From Blastomyces gilchristii SLH14081 (Eukaryota > Ascomycota > Eurotiomycetes > Onygenales > Ajellomycetaceae): a DNA stretch of 64,000 bases. Each line of letters opens with the position of its first letter. The stretch's first letter is position 1. Positions 22,411-35,050 of the stretch are shown here, piece after piece. The notes under the pieces were generated by a model. The model saw nothing but the letters and a program-made list of their open reading frames with translations. It made no database searches and was not told the origin of the DNA. Position numbers and translations under genes: made by a program. The DNA lies in contig NW_003101682.1 in NCBI RefSeq assembly GCF_000003855.2, positions 869,178 to 933,177 of the forward strand, written 5' to 3'.

Positions 22411-25400
22411 GTCTCAGAGTAATAGACAGTTAACAGACAGTGTATAATCTTGAGAACTTGACAGATTCTTGTTCAGAGAGTACTTATGAATTGACCGCTC
22501 TGATCTGATACTATAGATCTTAGTAATTTATACATCTGATAGAACAGACTCTGTAGAAAAGCTTCAGCAACTTGTTCAGCATTTATTTTATTGCAAGATG
22601 TTAATATTATATCTTTGCTCAATTAATTCACAATGATCAGAATGTTTCTACAATCTTTACTCTCAGAGAGATCAATAGCAAAGTCAATTATCATATCTCA
22701 TCAGATTCTATTAGAGATATCAAGCAGTGTCAGCAGATCTTTTCTACAGTTCTTTCACAAGATAATGAAAGAATAATAGTTACAGTTTCAGATAAAGTGT
22801 CTGATGCTATTTAATATCTCAGATCAGTAGAACTCTCAGAAGATCATTCAATACAGTTATTCACAGTCTAAATAATCAGTTATACATGAATCATGCGTCT
22901 CTTGTATTATTCAGATGTGTAAGAGTTCAGAGTGAGAGATTCAGCATCATTCACAGAATTAAAGAGTGTTATTGTCATCAATTGAATATTCTGAGATATC
23001 AGTTCTTATACATAGTTCTGAAGGAAATCAGATTGCTTCTTAACATACTGCTTCAGTGAGTGCTTAAAGAAGTTCATCAGTTTGAGCTGTTATATATCAC
23101 AATTCATTCAGTGTAGATTCAGAGAATGTTCTGACTGACAAAGTATGTATAGTGCTATGAGTGATCTCATTGTAATCAACTAATATCTTCAGATTTAAGA
23201 GTCAGTGTTCTCAATTCATTCAGTGTGTATCTGTCATATCAGACAGCATATCTTGTTCTCATCATGAGAGAGTATCTATCATTGAGGTCTGACTGCTAAG
23301 GCAGTAGTGTATTATAAAATGAAAGTGGCTTAGAAACTCTGATCATTGTATCTGTTATTCAGTGAGTTTACAGATCATTGTGAAGTATTTAAGATTCTTA
23401 TAATTGATGATTATCTCAAATTCAGAGATACTTCAGAGTTCAGAGGTTCATTCTTCTAGACAGTGTATAATTGTGAGAAGTTTCTTATTATAAATCTCAT
23501 AATTGCATTCAGTGAGACTCAGTTTCTTAGACATGAAGACACATGATTATAGAACATCTTTATTATTATATTGCAATATCACTTCTTCTATCACATAGTC
23601 AGAGAAATCAGCTTCAACAACTATCTCATAGTCAGAATTGAATATTATCAGTAGAGAGATATTAATGAATATCTTCTTCATCTGTATAAATGCAGCTTCA
23701 GCATTCACTGATTGTTGAAATACTGAGTCTTTCTTAGTGAGTTCTGTAAGTGATCTTATAATATCTGAGAAGTTTCATATAAATCACTGATAGAAGTTAG
23801 AAAATCTAATGAAGCTTTATACATCTTTACAGTATATAAAGATTCTCATTTGAGAATAGCAGAGACCTTCTCAGAATTCATTCAAATCTTCTTATCAGCT
23901 TCTATGATGAAACCTAAGTATTTAGTACTCTTAACTTTAAAATGACACTTGTCAATATTAATTGATAGTTCTGCTTCTCATAGTTATTGTAATACTCTTC
24001 ATACATGCAGCATGCTCTTGATACTCTTTTCTGAATTCATTGATAAAGATGAGAATGTTATCTAGATAAGCAGATGCAAACTTATCAAGAAAATCTCAGA
24101 GTGCTCAGTTAATATACTTCTGAAATATACTGAGAGTGTTAGTCAGTTCAAAGAGTGTGACTATTCATTCAAAGAGATCATAATATGTTCAGAATACTGT
24201 AAGCTATTCATCTTCTTCAGTGATATGAATCTTATGAAATGTGATGATGACATCTAGCTTTATAAATTATTGAGCTTGCTCAATTCATGCTAGAGTTTCA
24301 TTGATAAGAGATAAGAAATAATGATCTTTCTTTATCAATCTGTTCAGATCTCAGTAGTTCACACAGACTCAGAGTTCTTTATCTGACTTCTTTGTAAAGA
24401 GAATAGAAGCTGCAGTGAAAGAGTTGCTAACATGTATGAATTCCTTGTTCAACAGATCATTGAGTGTCTTTTAAAGAAGAAGAGGTTCATGTCAAGACAT
24501 ATTATAAAAGAGACCTCACAGTGACTTGAGATTCTTATCATTTTTCTTTTCTAACTTGATACTGTGATTCACTTCTGAGTCTTATAAAGAAGGTATATGC
24601 ATAATATTATCTTGTCAGAAGACATCTAGATATTCATGATATTATTGAGAGAGTTTTGTGTGAGAATCTGTTATTGTAGTACAGAATAACTTTTCTAGAG
24701 CTTTCTTGATATTAGTCAGACTGATGAAATAGATTGATATATAGTTCTGCTATCAGTGACTTTGTCAGTGACTCTGTCAGTGATTTTAATGACTTCTTTT
24801 TCAGAGCATTTTATAAGTGTTAGCAGAGATCTGTGTAAGATTCATAGTCTTGTAAATATTATCTTCATAAATTCTATCATTATTAGGGAATATTAAACTC
24901 CTGTTTCAAGTATTTAATAAGATGTCTTATTCAGATAGTCAGGCAAGTTCTAACATCAGATTATAGTCAAGATTATTAACTTCATATGTGTAGATATCAT
25001 CATACTGATGTTCTTCAATATCTATGTTTAGTTTCATCATATAACGGATGTAAACATCTTTTGAATCATTGAATTCTGTAAGAAGTCAGGGTTTTGATAA
25101 GAGAATACACTGAAGATTATAATATCTTACAACTGAAGATTTTATCATTGTATAGTGATATAGACTGCTATCTATCATGGCTTTCACATTATATATATTA
25201 TCAATCACAGTAGATATAAGAATTACATTCATTATTATTTTCTCTTTAAATTGTTATCATCTGATCTCTTCAAGCTTCTGTTTGCAAATTTGAACCGAAG
25301 CTAATCTTTTCTCTGGTTTATTAAGACATTCTCATAGTCATCTTTTGAATCTTTCTTCACTGTAATATGGTTGACGCGGACAGACACTGATTCATCTCTT

Positions 25401-26660
25401 GAGTGAGAAGGTACATAGGCTGATCAGCAGTTGAAAGTAATATATTCTGATCAGTTACAGTTGATGCACACTTCTCATTGACATTGATCAGTGACTTCTT
25501 CAGAAGTGATCTCAGAAACTCAGAAGCCTGTTTGAACAGCAGAGATCCTTGCTTATATATAGATATTCAAGTCTACTCAATTCATAGCATCTGCATCATT
25601 GTTATTCTTCAGCACAGATGTATGAGTAACTGAGATGTAATATCTTCTATCACTGTTCTATATACTTTTGAGCTTGATAAGACAGTCATTCAATGTCTGA
25701 AGCTGTGTGCAGAAGTCTTCATAAGTTAAGTCTTCATTTACACTTATAAGAGTCTGTAAGAGTTCAAAAGTTAATGTCTTTCTAAGCATGCTAATCATCA
25801 TTCAATTCTCTCAAGATTGATTACCTGCTTCTAGAACCTTGATATCAAAATCAGGAATAAATGTTGTAAGAGAAGTGTTCCTCTGTCAGACACTCTGTAA
25901 TTAATCTAATGCCTTCTGTTATATGACAGTGTCTTGAAACAGAATATCAAGATGTTTCATGATATTGTCAGGTATTCACAACACTGATTCACATGCTTTT
26001 ATTCATAAATGAAACTTCTGTTTCATTTAATTCTTCAATTATTCATTGATATATCAATCTTGATTGATTAATGAACTGATGACATCTTCATCTATACTCA
26101 GTTTCATAAGCATTTTCATTCTTCATGATGAGTAGAGAGTGAGATCAGAAGTATTGAAATATACAGAAGCATCTAAGTGTTCTTTCAGCACTTTTGTATT
26201 TGATTCTGTAGATGTTGAAATCACATGAGTTAATCATTGAATCTCTTCATATTGAAGTTGCTGAGTTGCATGTATATCTGCTATCTGTCACTGTTGTAAT
26301 TCTAACATTGCTTAAAGTCACTGTGATATCACTTCTATACTCATGTTTGAGAATTCTCTCATATTATCATTAGACATGGTTATATCATTTTGTCAGATGT
26401 GTGATATCTATGAAATCTGAAGAAGTGTAATTGTATGAATATCTCATACATCTGAGTGTCAGAAGTCTTGAGTCTTTCACTGACATTCTCTTTATAAGAT
26501 CTTATTGCAGGGCCAGAGTGACTGATGAGCAAGCTTCTATCTGAGAACTCAGTGTCTGCTTAACTGTTTGACTGTTTCTCTATTTCTTACACATTGTTAT
26601 GTGTTCATATATCTCGGTGAGTAATCAGTTCTAATAAGAAGATAATGAATGTTTTTCTAG

Positions 26661-26969
26661 TATAAGAGGCCTACACTGAATAGATCAGTATTATATTGAT
26701 AGGTCTTATATAACAAAGAGAAAAACATTAGAGAAGGAAAGAAAGAGAAAGTGTGAGAATCAGTGATCAGAGTAGATATTTATACATGTATGTGATGACA
26801 TACATGGTGGAGCTTCGGGGCAGAAGAATCTATACGCATCCGTGGCAGCTGAGGATCAGTGATCAAGAATAACCGAGAATCGGAGTGTACACATTCAAGA
26901 ATGACGTGATTGAAATCTGTGAAGTGTAACGGAATAGTCTATATCATTGATCAGACACAGCCTGTCACA
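26661..26969 (-). repeat. 5' LTR of gypsy C2
   Basis: 309 bp; plus-strand left end TATAAGAGGCC (TG decayed to TA), right end GCCTGTCACA. Followed by GCTAT (26970-26974). Confidence 0.9.
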
Positions 26970-26974
26970 GCTAT

Positions 26975-27143
26975 ATTCATGATAAATTTATTGAAACATT
27001 ACTTATTAGAGATGAATAGAATGATATCTTATCTATCTCTCTATATATTAAAGAAAAACCAACTTTTCCATGCAAAAAACACTGTAACATGACATTACAT
27101 ACACCTTATCAAAAATTCATGAATATGTAGTAGTGTCTGTTAA
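26975..27143. other. AT-rich DNA right of C2
   Basis: No feature recognised. A short frame crossing 26,910-27,092 begins in the C2 LTR and is not a gene. Confidence 0.5.
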
Positions 27144-27533
27144 TTGCTTCTACTCTATCACTCTATCTACTCTCTATTATCATCACTACCTCTAATGTTC
27201 TGCAGCTCTCTCTATCACTTTCTCTCTACTCTCATCTTATCACTCACTCTTATCACCTCTATCACCTCTATCATCTCTATTATCATCACTGCCTCTACTG
27301 CCTCACAGCACTCTCTATCACTTTCACTCTCTATCTCTACTCTCATCTTATCATTCTACTTCTTTCTTATTATCTCTATCACCTCTCTTACTTCTATCAC
27401 CTCTATCAACTCTCTCTATCATCTTTTTCACTCTCTAGTCTCTCTATTATCATTATTATCTCTACTACTCTACAGTCGCTTCTATCACTTTCACTATCTC
27501 TACTTCTCTCTTACTATCTCTATCACATTTTGA
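27144..27533 (+). repeat. Pyrimidine-rich degenerate tandem tract
   Basis: About 390 bp made of loosely repeated TCTATCACT, CTCTATTATCATCACT and TATCACCTC units, with almost no G on the plus strand. Because it lacks G it lacks plus-strand stops and forms the longest open frame in the window (129 codons, almost all Ser, Leu, Ile, Thr). That composition is a by-product of the repeat, so I do not call a protein. Confidence 0.75.
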
Positions 27534-27844
27534 TCTCTGTGTTTATAGTATATAGTTACTACTAAATACTCTGTAATAATAAAATCTCATGTGATGTTAT
27601 ATATATCTCTTTGAATTCATGAATAAGATTGAATAGCTGACTCTGCAGTCTATACAGCTCTGATTAATCTGATAATGATGATAGAGATGATACAGAGTGA
27701 AAGAAAGTAGTAGAAGAAGTAGAGTTAAAATAGATTCTTTTAACATATTTAATTTAAATCTGATTACAAGATTTATATTTAATGTGATAATCATCAAACT
27801 GTTAAATATTCTTACAAAGAAAGATCTCTCTATAATTATGAAGC
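27534..27844. other. AT-rich DNA left of B3
   Basis: No coding or repeat homology recognised. The last five bases before the B3 LTR are GAAGC (27840-27844). Confidence 0.5.
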
Positions 27845-28101
27845 TGTAAGAAATCTCACTTCTTGTGAATTCTTTATCTCTATTTCTATCTCTTGTGCAA
27901 TTAATAGAGTTAGCAGCCCTTGACTACACATAACTATATAGACTGAAGTTTGTGACTACTATTTATAAGTTAGCTTGAATACTATTATATATTTAATCTC
28001 TACATTTATCTTTCTATTATGAATACTTCTAGTAGCTATCAGTATATATTATATCAAGCTGTAAATATCTGAATAATTGTCTCTGAGTACTTATTCTTAC
28101 A
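27845..28101 (+). repeat. 5' LTR of gypsy B3
   Basis: 257 bp, TGTAAGAAATCTCACTTC...ACTTATTCTTACA. Followed by TTTCAAGCTC as in B1 and B4. Confidence 0.9.
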
Positions 28102-29432
28102 TTTCAAGCTCTGTTAATCAGCAATCATCTGTTATAACTGAAAGAAGTAGAAATTTATATACTTCAATCTTTATAAACTCTACTACAGACACTCAGAAGC
28201 AGTTATTTGAATTATAAATAACTTTTATAAAAGAAGTCTCAGAGAACTTATTAATTACTTACAGAATATCATTCTCTATATCTATAATAGAGACACTCTT
28301 TAAATTTATAAATAAATTAATCTCAGTGAAGAATATTCTTAAGTATCTCTTACAGAATTAAGCTATTTTTCTAAAAGAAATACTTACTATCTGTAAATAC
28401 TCTTGAACTGAGTCTTTAGATATAATCTTCAGAGATATCTATAAACTGAAAAGAAACTTTCTTAAATTGTAATCACTTAAAATTATTTACTAAATTATAA
28501 TCTATAAAAGCTTTTATAAGTTTGTATTTAAAATTGACTTATAAGTCTGACTATATAATATGAAAGATGAAGAAGTTATTATCTATATAATAACAGATCT
28601 CTACTACACTAAAGTCAAGAATTAACTAAACTATTTAGAAAATAATTATAAGAGATCTTACTGATTCATTCTTAAAATCTATCTAGAGAATAAGTTAAGA
28701 AACTCTATAAGTTAGACAGAGAATATCTGAACTATAATTATTAATATTAGAAAAAGAGACAAGAAATCTGATAAAAACTACTTATAGCACTTTATAAAAT
28801 TATAATATGAATTGAGATCTGTGAAAACAGAGCTGTGAAACAAGATCTAAATAATAATATTTATAAAGAGACTGAATAAAGATATACTGAATAAGCTTAT
28901 TAAGTAAGACTCTAAGTTCTTGATTCTGAACAAATTGATCACTCTTATTCAGTACTTACAGATTACTGTAAGAGTCACAGATCTGCAAAGAGTAGATCAG
29001 TAACTGACTCTGTAAGAATTAGAATAACAGAGATTAGATTTACTAAAGAAAGATAATAAAATATGAAGAGATTTATATCTGACTACTAAGTAGAGAGAAA
29101 GAGATTCATAAGCTTCTATATATAGAGTGTATAATAGAGAGATTAAGAAAAAGAGTCTTTGCTTTATCTATTCTAAATTAGAATATCTCTGTATAAACTG
29201 TTCTGATAAATTAAAATAGAAACTTGAGAAGTTATAGATTGAGTTAGTAATATTCTTCTTAAGAGTCTTAAAACTGATATCTGAATCTGTTACTTCTTCA
29301 ATGAAAATACATTTTTATAAGAAGAGACTGTACTACAGTACTGCTGTATTATAAGTATAAAAAGTATTAATAAACTCAGAACTTCAGATCACTGTAGTAT
29401 TTCTAAAGCTTATAAAGTAAATAAACTGAGTA

Positions 29433-29440
29433 ATAGAAAC
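29433..29440. repeat. Target duplication of MITE M3 (ATAGAAAC)
   Basis: Perfect 8-bp repeat; second copy at 29946-29953. Confidence 0.93.
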
Positions 29441-29945
29441 TAGACTGACTCTGTGACCGTGTCTGAGATCAGAATCAGAATATTTGATAGTCTCATTATC
29501 AATTCGACTGATCTCATTACACGGTTTTAAGATTATATAATAGTCTCATACTGTCTTAGTGAGACTTACTGTCTACTCTTATCACATTTTTCAAATGAGA
29601 TTATGATTTTCACTTCTCAATTTAAATTATTTTTATTGCTTTAAATGACTTTAAATCTCATTTGAGTGTTATCAAAAAGCGTTACTTTTTAAAAAATTAA
29701 AAATAGGCTAAAAAAAACCTTAAAATATCTAAAAATAGTAACTTTATGCCAAGAATGAGACTAAATGAGATCAAATAAGATCACTTTCTTATTTTTTCTA
29801 AGTCATGGTCTTATTTTGAGATTTGATATATAGTCACTTTGCATTTTTTTTGATGATTAGTCCAAGTGGGATTCACGTCAAGAAATGTATAAGATCAGAT
29901 CAAATAAGATTAAATATGAAATTCATAATTCTGACGGCCAGTTTA
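29441..29945 (+). mobile_element. MITE M3 (hAT-like)
   Basis: 505 bp, TAGACTGACTCTGTGACC...GGCCAGTTTA, inserted in B3. Against M2 it shows GGG to GAG, GACC to GATC and ATGAG to ATAAG changes, giving a direct record of the mutation contexts. Confidence 0.92.
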
Positions 29946-31893
29946 ATAGAAACTGAGAATCTACTCTTATAATAAGCAGAATATAAGAACTCAGATCTGA
30001 GAACTGAGAAACTTATAAGAGTTATCATTGAATTACAAGATCTCTCTGAAACTTGAAGAAGATTTACAGAAACCGTGATTATTACAGATATTATAGATAA
30101 CATATACTTAAGACTTATATAACTTCAAAGATATAATTCACACATAGCTATCTATGAGTCAGGTTTATACTTTCAATCAGTGTTGACAAACTCACTTATA
30201 AAGATAGAATCAGTTAATGCTATAAAGTTAATTAAAGAAGATAAGCTCATCTATATAATAACTTTATAAATGTCTGAGAACTTCACAGTCATGAAAACTA
30301 AGCTTTAGATATTAGAGAAATACTGAGATCTTATAGAGATATTCAGTTTAGCTAAGATAGCTGAGCTTCTATTTCACTATCAGAAGAATCTGATAATAGA
30401 TTTAATAAAAGAGTAGAAATTCTTCTGAGAATTAATCTATAAGCTCTTTCATTATAAGACAGAAGCTCTACAGACTTATATAAAGAAGAATTTAAAGAAT
30501 GACTTTATTCAATCTTCACAGATCTCTGTGAGAGCCTATGTAATATTTGTAAAGAAGAAGAATGAAGATCTAAAATTATATATAAACTACTATAATCTGA
30601 ACTTTAAGACTATAAAGAGTTACTATTCTCTATCTCTGATTGAGAATGTGATCAATCATCTCACAGAAGCTGTCATATTCATACAACTAAATGTAATTAA
30701 TATATATACATAGCTGTAAATACAGTCTGAGAATAAATAAAAGACTGTCTTTAGAACTATACTGAGATTATTTAAATATCTAGTGATGTCTTTTAATTTG
30801 ACTAATATCTTTGCAGCATTTCAGTCTTTTATTAATAAAATACTTTATGTATATCTGAATGTCTTTATAATAATATATCTAAATAATGTAATAATGTACT
30901 TTATAAAGAAGAAAGAACATACTCAGTATATACAAACTATATTAAAGATTTTAGATGAGACAGAACTGTATATTAAGCTTGTAAAGTATAACTTCAGTAC
31001 TGACTGAATTAACTTTCTAGAATATATAATCACTGAGAATAATATTCAGATAAAATCTTCACAAATTAAGACTATTTTATTATAGTCAGAGTTAACTAGT
31101 ATTTATAAGATTTAGATCTTTCTGAGCTTTGTGAATTTCTATGAATGATTTATGTTTATATTTATAAGAACCAACTTAACTCTTACAGATATACTAAAGA
31201 GTGAAGATAAGAAGAAGTTATTCTATAAATACAGAATGACAAGATTATTAAGAAGAGAGAGTTATAAGAACTTTCTTACTTCAGAAACTTATAAAATCTT
31301 TATAAGATTGAAATAGATATTTACAGATATAGTAATACTATTTCACTTTAATCTCTTACTTCTAATTAGATTAAAGACAGATATCTTCTTTTTTATAATT
31401 TCAGAAATAGTCTTATAAATATAGTTAAATAAGAACTAAGTTTTAGTAATCTTTTTCTTATAGAAGATATAATTTATAAAGATTAACTATAATATTTATA
31501 ATTAGAAGCTTCTTATAACAGCGAAATTCTTTCATCACTGATATTACTACTTTAAGAACTTTACAACAGTGATTACTATTAAGACTAATTATAATAGCTT
31601 ATAACAGTTTACTTCAATTAAGAAACTCTTATAGTAGTAAATTTACTAAGCTCAGAAACTGAGTGAGTTCTGATTCAAGATAGAGTATGTTAAGAGAACT
31701 AAGAACTTAGTGAACAGACTCTCTCACAGATCTAACTATGTTAAGAAGATCAGAATAACAGATATAGAGAGACTAGAGAAGATAGAAAAGCTTTATAAGA
31801 TGCTCAGACTGAGTGTTATAAAGAGATTGACTGAAGAGTCTTTCAATTCCTCATTAGAGAAGAGAGAGAAGAGAGAGAAGAAGTCTGTACAAC

Positions 31894-33190
31894 AATTATT
31901 ATTATTATTATTCTTCAATTATAGATGTATACAGTCAGAGACTATGACATCTACCTGAGAATTAAAAGTTCTCAGGGTTTTTCCTATATCTATAAAGATA
32001 ACTATCATACATTCACCAATTTCAGATATGCAAAATCAGAAAATTCCCGCTCAGAATACAAAAACTGTTTACAAATTACAGTGTTTTAACATCTTCTGAT
32101 ACTTTGAAACCATTTGACAATATCATGACAAAAGAAAAGAGAACATAGTCTTAAAGATAGACACATTAAATAGATAGATAGAAAAGAATAGAAAGGAAAA
32201 AATAAAGTAAAATAAAGAGAGACTGTAATGAAACAAATTCTCAGAAGATAGTATATAGCTGTTTTAACAGACTATATCTGATCAATTTCCTTCTCTTCAT
32301 ATTCAGATATTTCTGAATGCAGTCATTTCCTTGTAGCTGCTTGAGTTTCTGATAGAAAGTCTATTAAGTATTTAATTCCTGTCTCAGTTGAGAATAAGAA
32401 TCTCATATTTAATTGATTTAGATCATACTTCTCTTTCAATCTGTCTCTGAGACTATTGTATAATGCACAGTGCATTACAATATGCTCAGAACTCTCATTT
32501 GCATTGCAGAATGAGCATTCTATTGAATCAAATCTATTATCAAATCTTTGCATATAAGATTTGAAATAGTCATGTCCTAGTTATAGCTCTATTATAGATG
32601 AGAATATTTTCTTTGTACATTTAATTGAACAAGATTTCCACTTGGGTTTTTGGGTTTTGTTTAAAATCTTGAATAATGTATACTCTTCTTTTGTTTCTGC
32701 CAGCTTTCATTTCACTTGTCTAAACAAGATTCTTTTATTTTTCTCTTTATAAAAGATCAGGACATAATTCTTTGAATAGATCTGCTTAGTTCTGAACCTT
32801 TTTTTGCAGCTGAATCAGTCAATTCATTGCCATGAATATTCATATGAGCAGGAAACCAGTGCAGATGAATTATCAGCTTTGATGTTCTTCTCTTTTGAAT
32901 TTTTAAAACAGAGTTTAAGATCAGTTCAAGATTCATTTGATCATTATGAATGTGACTATTTCTAAGTCATTTTAAAGTAGCTTGACTATCAGAGAATATT
33001 CATGCCTCTTTCAAACTATTTTCTCTTTTATGAGATTTTATTTCAATAAGTTTGAAAGCTTTCACTATTGCAAATAGTTCAGCGTCAAAGACTTCAGATT
33101 CACAGCCTAGATTCCAGAAATCTGAGATAAAATTAATATTATCTTCAGTATAAGCAATGCCTGCGTCTAATCTATTTAAATTCTCGTTTT
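31894..33190 (-). mobile_element. LINE copy 2: 5'-truncated 3' fragment in B3
   Basis: 1,297 bp with 13-bp target duplication AAGTCTGTACAAC (31881-31893) / AAGTCTGTATAAC (33191-33203), one transition apart. Minus-strand order: end of RNase H (about 33,180-32,790), C-terminal zinc motif CSFCNANESSEHIVMHC (inside 32,550-32,440), 3' UTR with hairpin, and an AAT tail at the left end. It breaks off in RNase H, as usual for incomplete target-primed reverse transcription. At the 5' junction the LINE and the target share AAGTC, a microhomology. Confidence 0.9.
31954..31976 (-). other. LINE copy 2 3' UTR hairpin
   Basis: Plus-strand reading CCTGAGAA-TTAAAAG-TTCTCAGG: eight paired bases kept, the innermost C:G pair of the family stem changed to T. 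Equivalent to 38094-38116. Confidence 0.7.
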
Positions 33191-34782
33191 AAGTCTGTAT
33201 AACTACTCTCTATAACACTAAGAGTTAACCCTCTGAAAATCTTTATAAAGATTCTCAGAGAAAGAATCTATAATATGAAGAGTTTGCAGACTTTGAGAAG
33301 TACTGTAAAAGATCTGATATAAGAAGAAATAGAGTATAAGTCTTTATAAGATCTTCTATTCAGATTATCAGAACTGTAACTGAAGAATGAATATACTCAG
33401 TATATTTAAAAACTATTTATAACAGAGATTAATTCTGCGGAAATAAAGAATTAAAGAGACTTAAATAATCTCTTATAAAGAGAGAGCTGAATTTATATAC
33501 CTGTAAATAAGTTTGTATATATAGAACTTACTAAAAGATATTATAACTCTTCTCTAGTAGACTATTTTACAGATACTAGAACTCATGAGTTACTTATAAG
33601 AAAATACTTCTAATGAAAGATATAAGAACTCATAAAGAAGATAGTGAATTCTTATACTATTTATCAAAGTTCAGAGATAATATAGTTCAGATTATATAAA
33701 GAACTTACTTCTCTATTTATCTCACAGAAATCTTGAGAACAGCTAGAAATAAACACTCTTATAACTTTCTCTGAAAGTAAGAATATATATAATATTTGTT
33801 TTAACAGTGTACTGATAATAGTAGATCACTTTATCAAGATAACACATCTTATACTCACTTATAAGCACTTAAAATTAAAGAATTTAACTTATATTTTTAT
33901 TTATGATATGATTCAGTTGTATGAGTTACTTATGAATATTATCTTAGATAGAGAATTAATCTTTATAGAAAAGTTCTAATCTGATCTGATAACTATACTG
34001 AAGATTTTATAAGATCTATGTATAGCTTTTTAATAATACATAAATAATCAGATAGAATATCTGATAAGTATATTAAAATAGTATCTGTGATACTTTATTA
34101 ATTACAATCAGAATATCTAAGTGTACTGATTATTACTCACAGAGTTCATATATAACAACTTTAAGTATATTAGTACTGATAAAACTCTCTTTAAGATACT
34201 CACTGAGACTCACTCTTGAATAATCTTGATAAACTTATAAAAGTATATAATAGAGTATGATAATATCTGTGAATAGACTGAGAGAATTCAGAATATCTGA
34301 GAGAAAGTCTGTGAATTCTTAAGAATGACTCAAGAGTATCAGAAGAGATACTATGACTTTAAGTATATTATAAAGAGTTTTAAGAAAGATGATAGAGTCT
34401 GACTGAGTCTGAAAAATATCATTATATAGAGATCTAGTAAGAAGCTGAATCTCTTACAGATAGAGTCGTATAAGATTATAAAGAAAGTTAGTTTACAGTT
34501 CTACAGATTGAAACTATTATCTGAGTTACAGATATATAATATTTTTCATATCTCTTTACTCTGTAAATATAAGAAATTCTTAGAAGAGAATTCTATGACT
34601 TATCACTCTATTCATAAAGTATTAAAGAGTGAAAGAGAATATCAGATTAAAGAAATTTTAAACTCAAACAAGTGAGATTATAAGCTCTGATTTAAGATTC
34701 AGTAATAAGAATATTCTGATAAGATAAATAAGTTGACTTGAAAATTATCTGAACAGATAAGATATCAATGAAAGTTAAGATA

Positions 34783-35050
34783 TGTAAGAGGTCTACGCCG
34801 AATAGATCGGTATAATATATAGGTCTTATATAACAAAGTGAAAAACGTTAGAGAAGAAAAGAAAGAGAAAGTGTGAGAATTGATGATTGAAGTGGATATT
34901 TATACATGTATGTGGTGATGTATGCAGTGGTGCTTCGGGGTTTCATAGGTGTTTCAGCTGAGAATTGATGACTAAGAATTGAAGCTTTCAGCAGAATCTG
35001 TGAAGTGTAATGAAATAGTCTATATAATTGATTAGGCGCAGTCTGCCACA
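34783..35050 (-). repeat. 3' LTR of gypsy C3, internally shortened
   Basis: 268 bp against 308-309 in C2 and C4; about 40 bp are missing in the middle, around 34,940-34,990. Ends TGTAAGAGG...GTCTGCCACA are intact. Confidence 0.88.

Larger units (their letters stand above)
21130..26377 (-). pseudogene. Gypsy C2 gag-pol (interrupted by MITE M2)
   Basis: Starts at an ATG at 26377 (MSNDNM..., conserved in C4), 284 nt inside the LTR. Gag knuckle CINCN*SEYITFNC at 25468-25427; protease start MNVILISTVIDN..MIDSS at about 25,235-25,150 (norm DSG); RT about 24,430-23,980 with ILFTKKSDKELRVCVNY and active site YLDN at 24068-24057; RNase H about 23,700-23,230; integrase about 22,760-21,520, with HSETDDASEQIIQTV carrying the catalytic Glu near 21,880; chromodomain-like ENELE*EIEDILDKRF...YLMK*VKYD at about 21,310-21,215. 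M2 lies inside integrase. Length and order are normal for a chromovirus; every domain has stops. Confidence 0.86.
20810..26969 (-). mobile_element. Gypsy C2: complete chromovirus carrying a MITE
   Basis: 6,160 bp including MITE M2 and its duplication (about 5,646 bp without them). LTRs of 309 bp at both ends, target duplication GCTAT on both sides. Minus-strand order from the right: LTR, gag, protease, RT, RNase H, integrase (interrupted by M2), chromodomain, LTR. Full domain set, all with RIP-type stops. Confidence 0.93.
28134..34770 (+). pseudogene. Gypsy B3 gag-pol, interrupted twice
   Basis: Collinear with B1 gag-pol. The B1 start codon reads ATA here. Gag 28,134-29,220; MITE M3 at 29,441; RT about 30,510-31,000 with VIFVKKKNEDLKLYINY and active-site box YLNN at 30876-30887; RNase H about 31,330-31,640; LINE insertion at 31,894-33,190; integrase about 33,490-34,360 with DNQIEYL; chromodomain-like REYQIKEILNS near 34,630-34,670. 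Both Asp codons of the RT box read AAT, so this copy is certainly dead. Confidence 0.82.
27845..34782 (+). mobile_element. Gypsy B3: 5' LTR through integrase, then cut by C3
   Basis: The most heavily mutated B copy (many CA/TG now TA, stops now mostly TAA). It is interrupted by MITE M3 (29,441-29,953) and LINE copy 2 (31,894-33,203) and ends at 34,782, where the C3 LTR begins inside the region equivalent to about 6,365 of B1. The missing chromodomain end and 3' LTR are not found on the far side of C3. Confidence 0.88.

Noticed and set aside
16300..26969. C1 and C2 as one large element
   Set aside because: Each has its own LTR pair and its own 5-bp duplication (ATTCA, GCTAT), and they point in opposite directions.
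27144..27533. 129-codon open frame, longest in the window
   Set aside because: Low-complexity translation of a G-free repeat; no domain and no start context.
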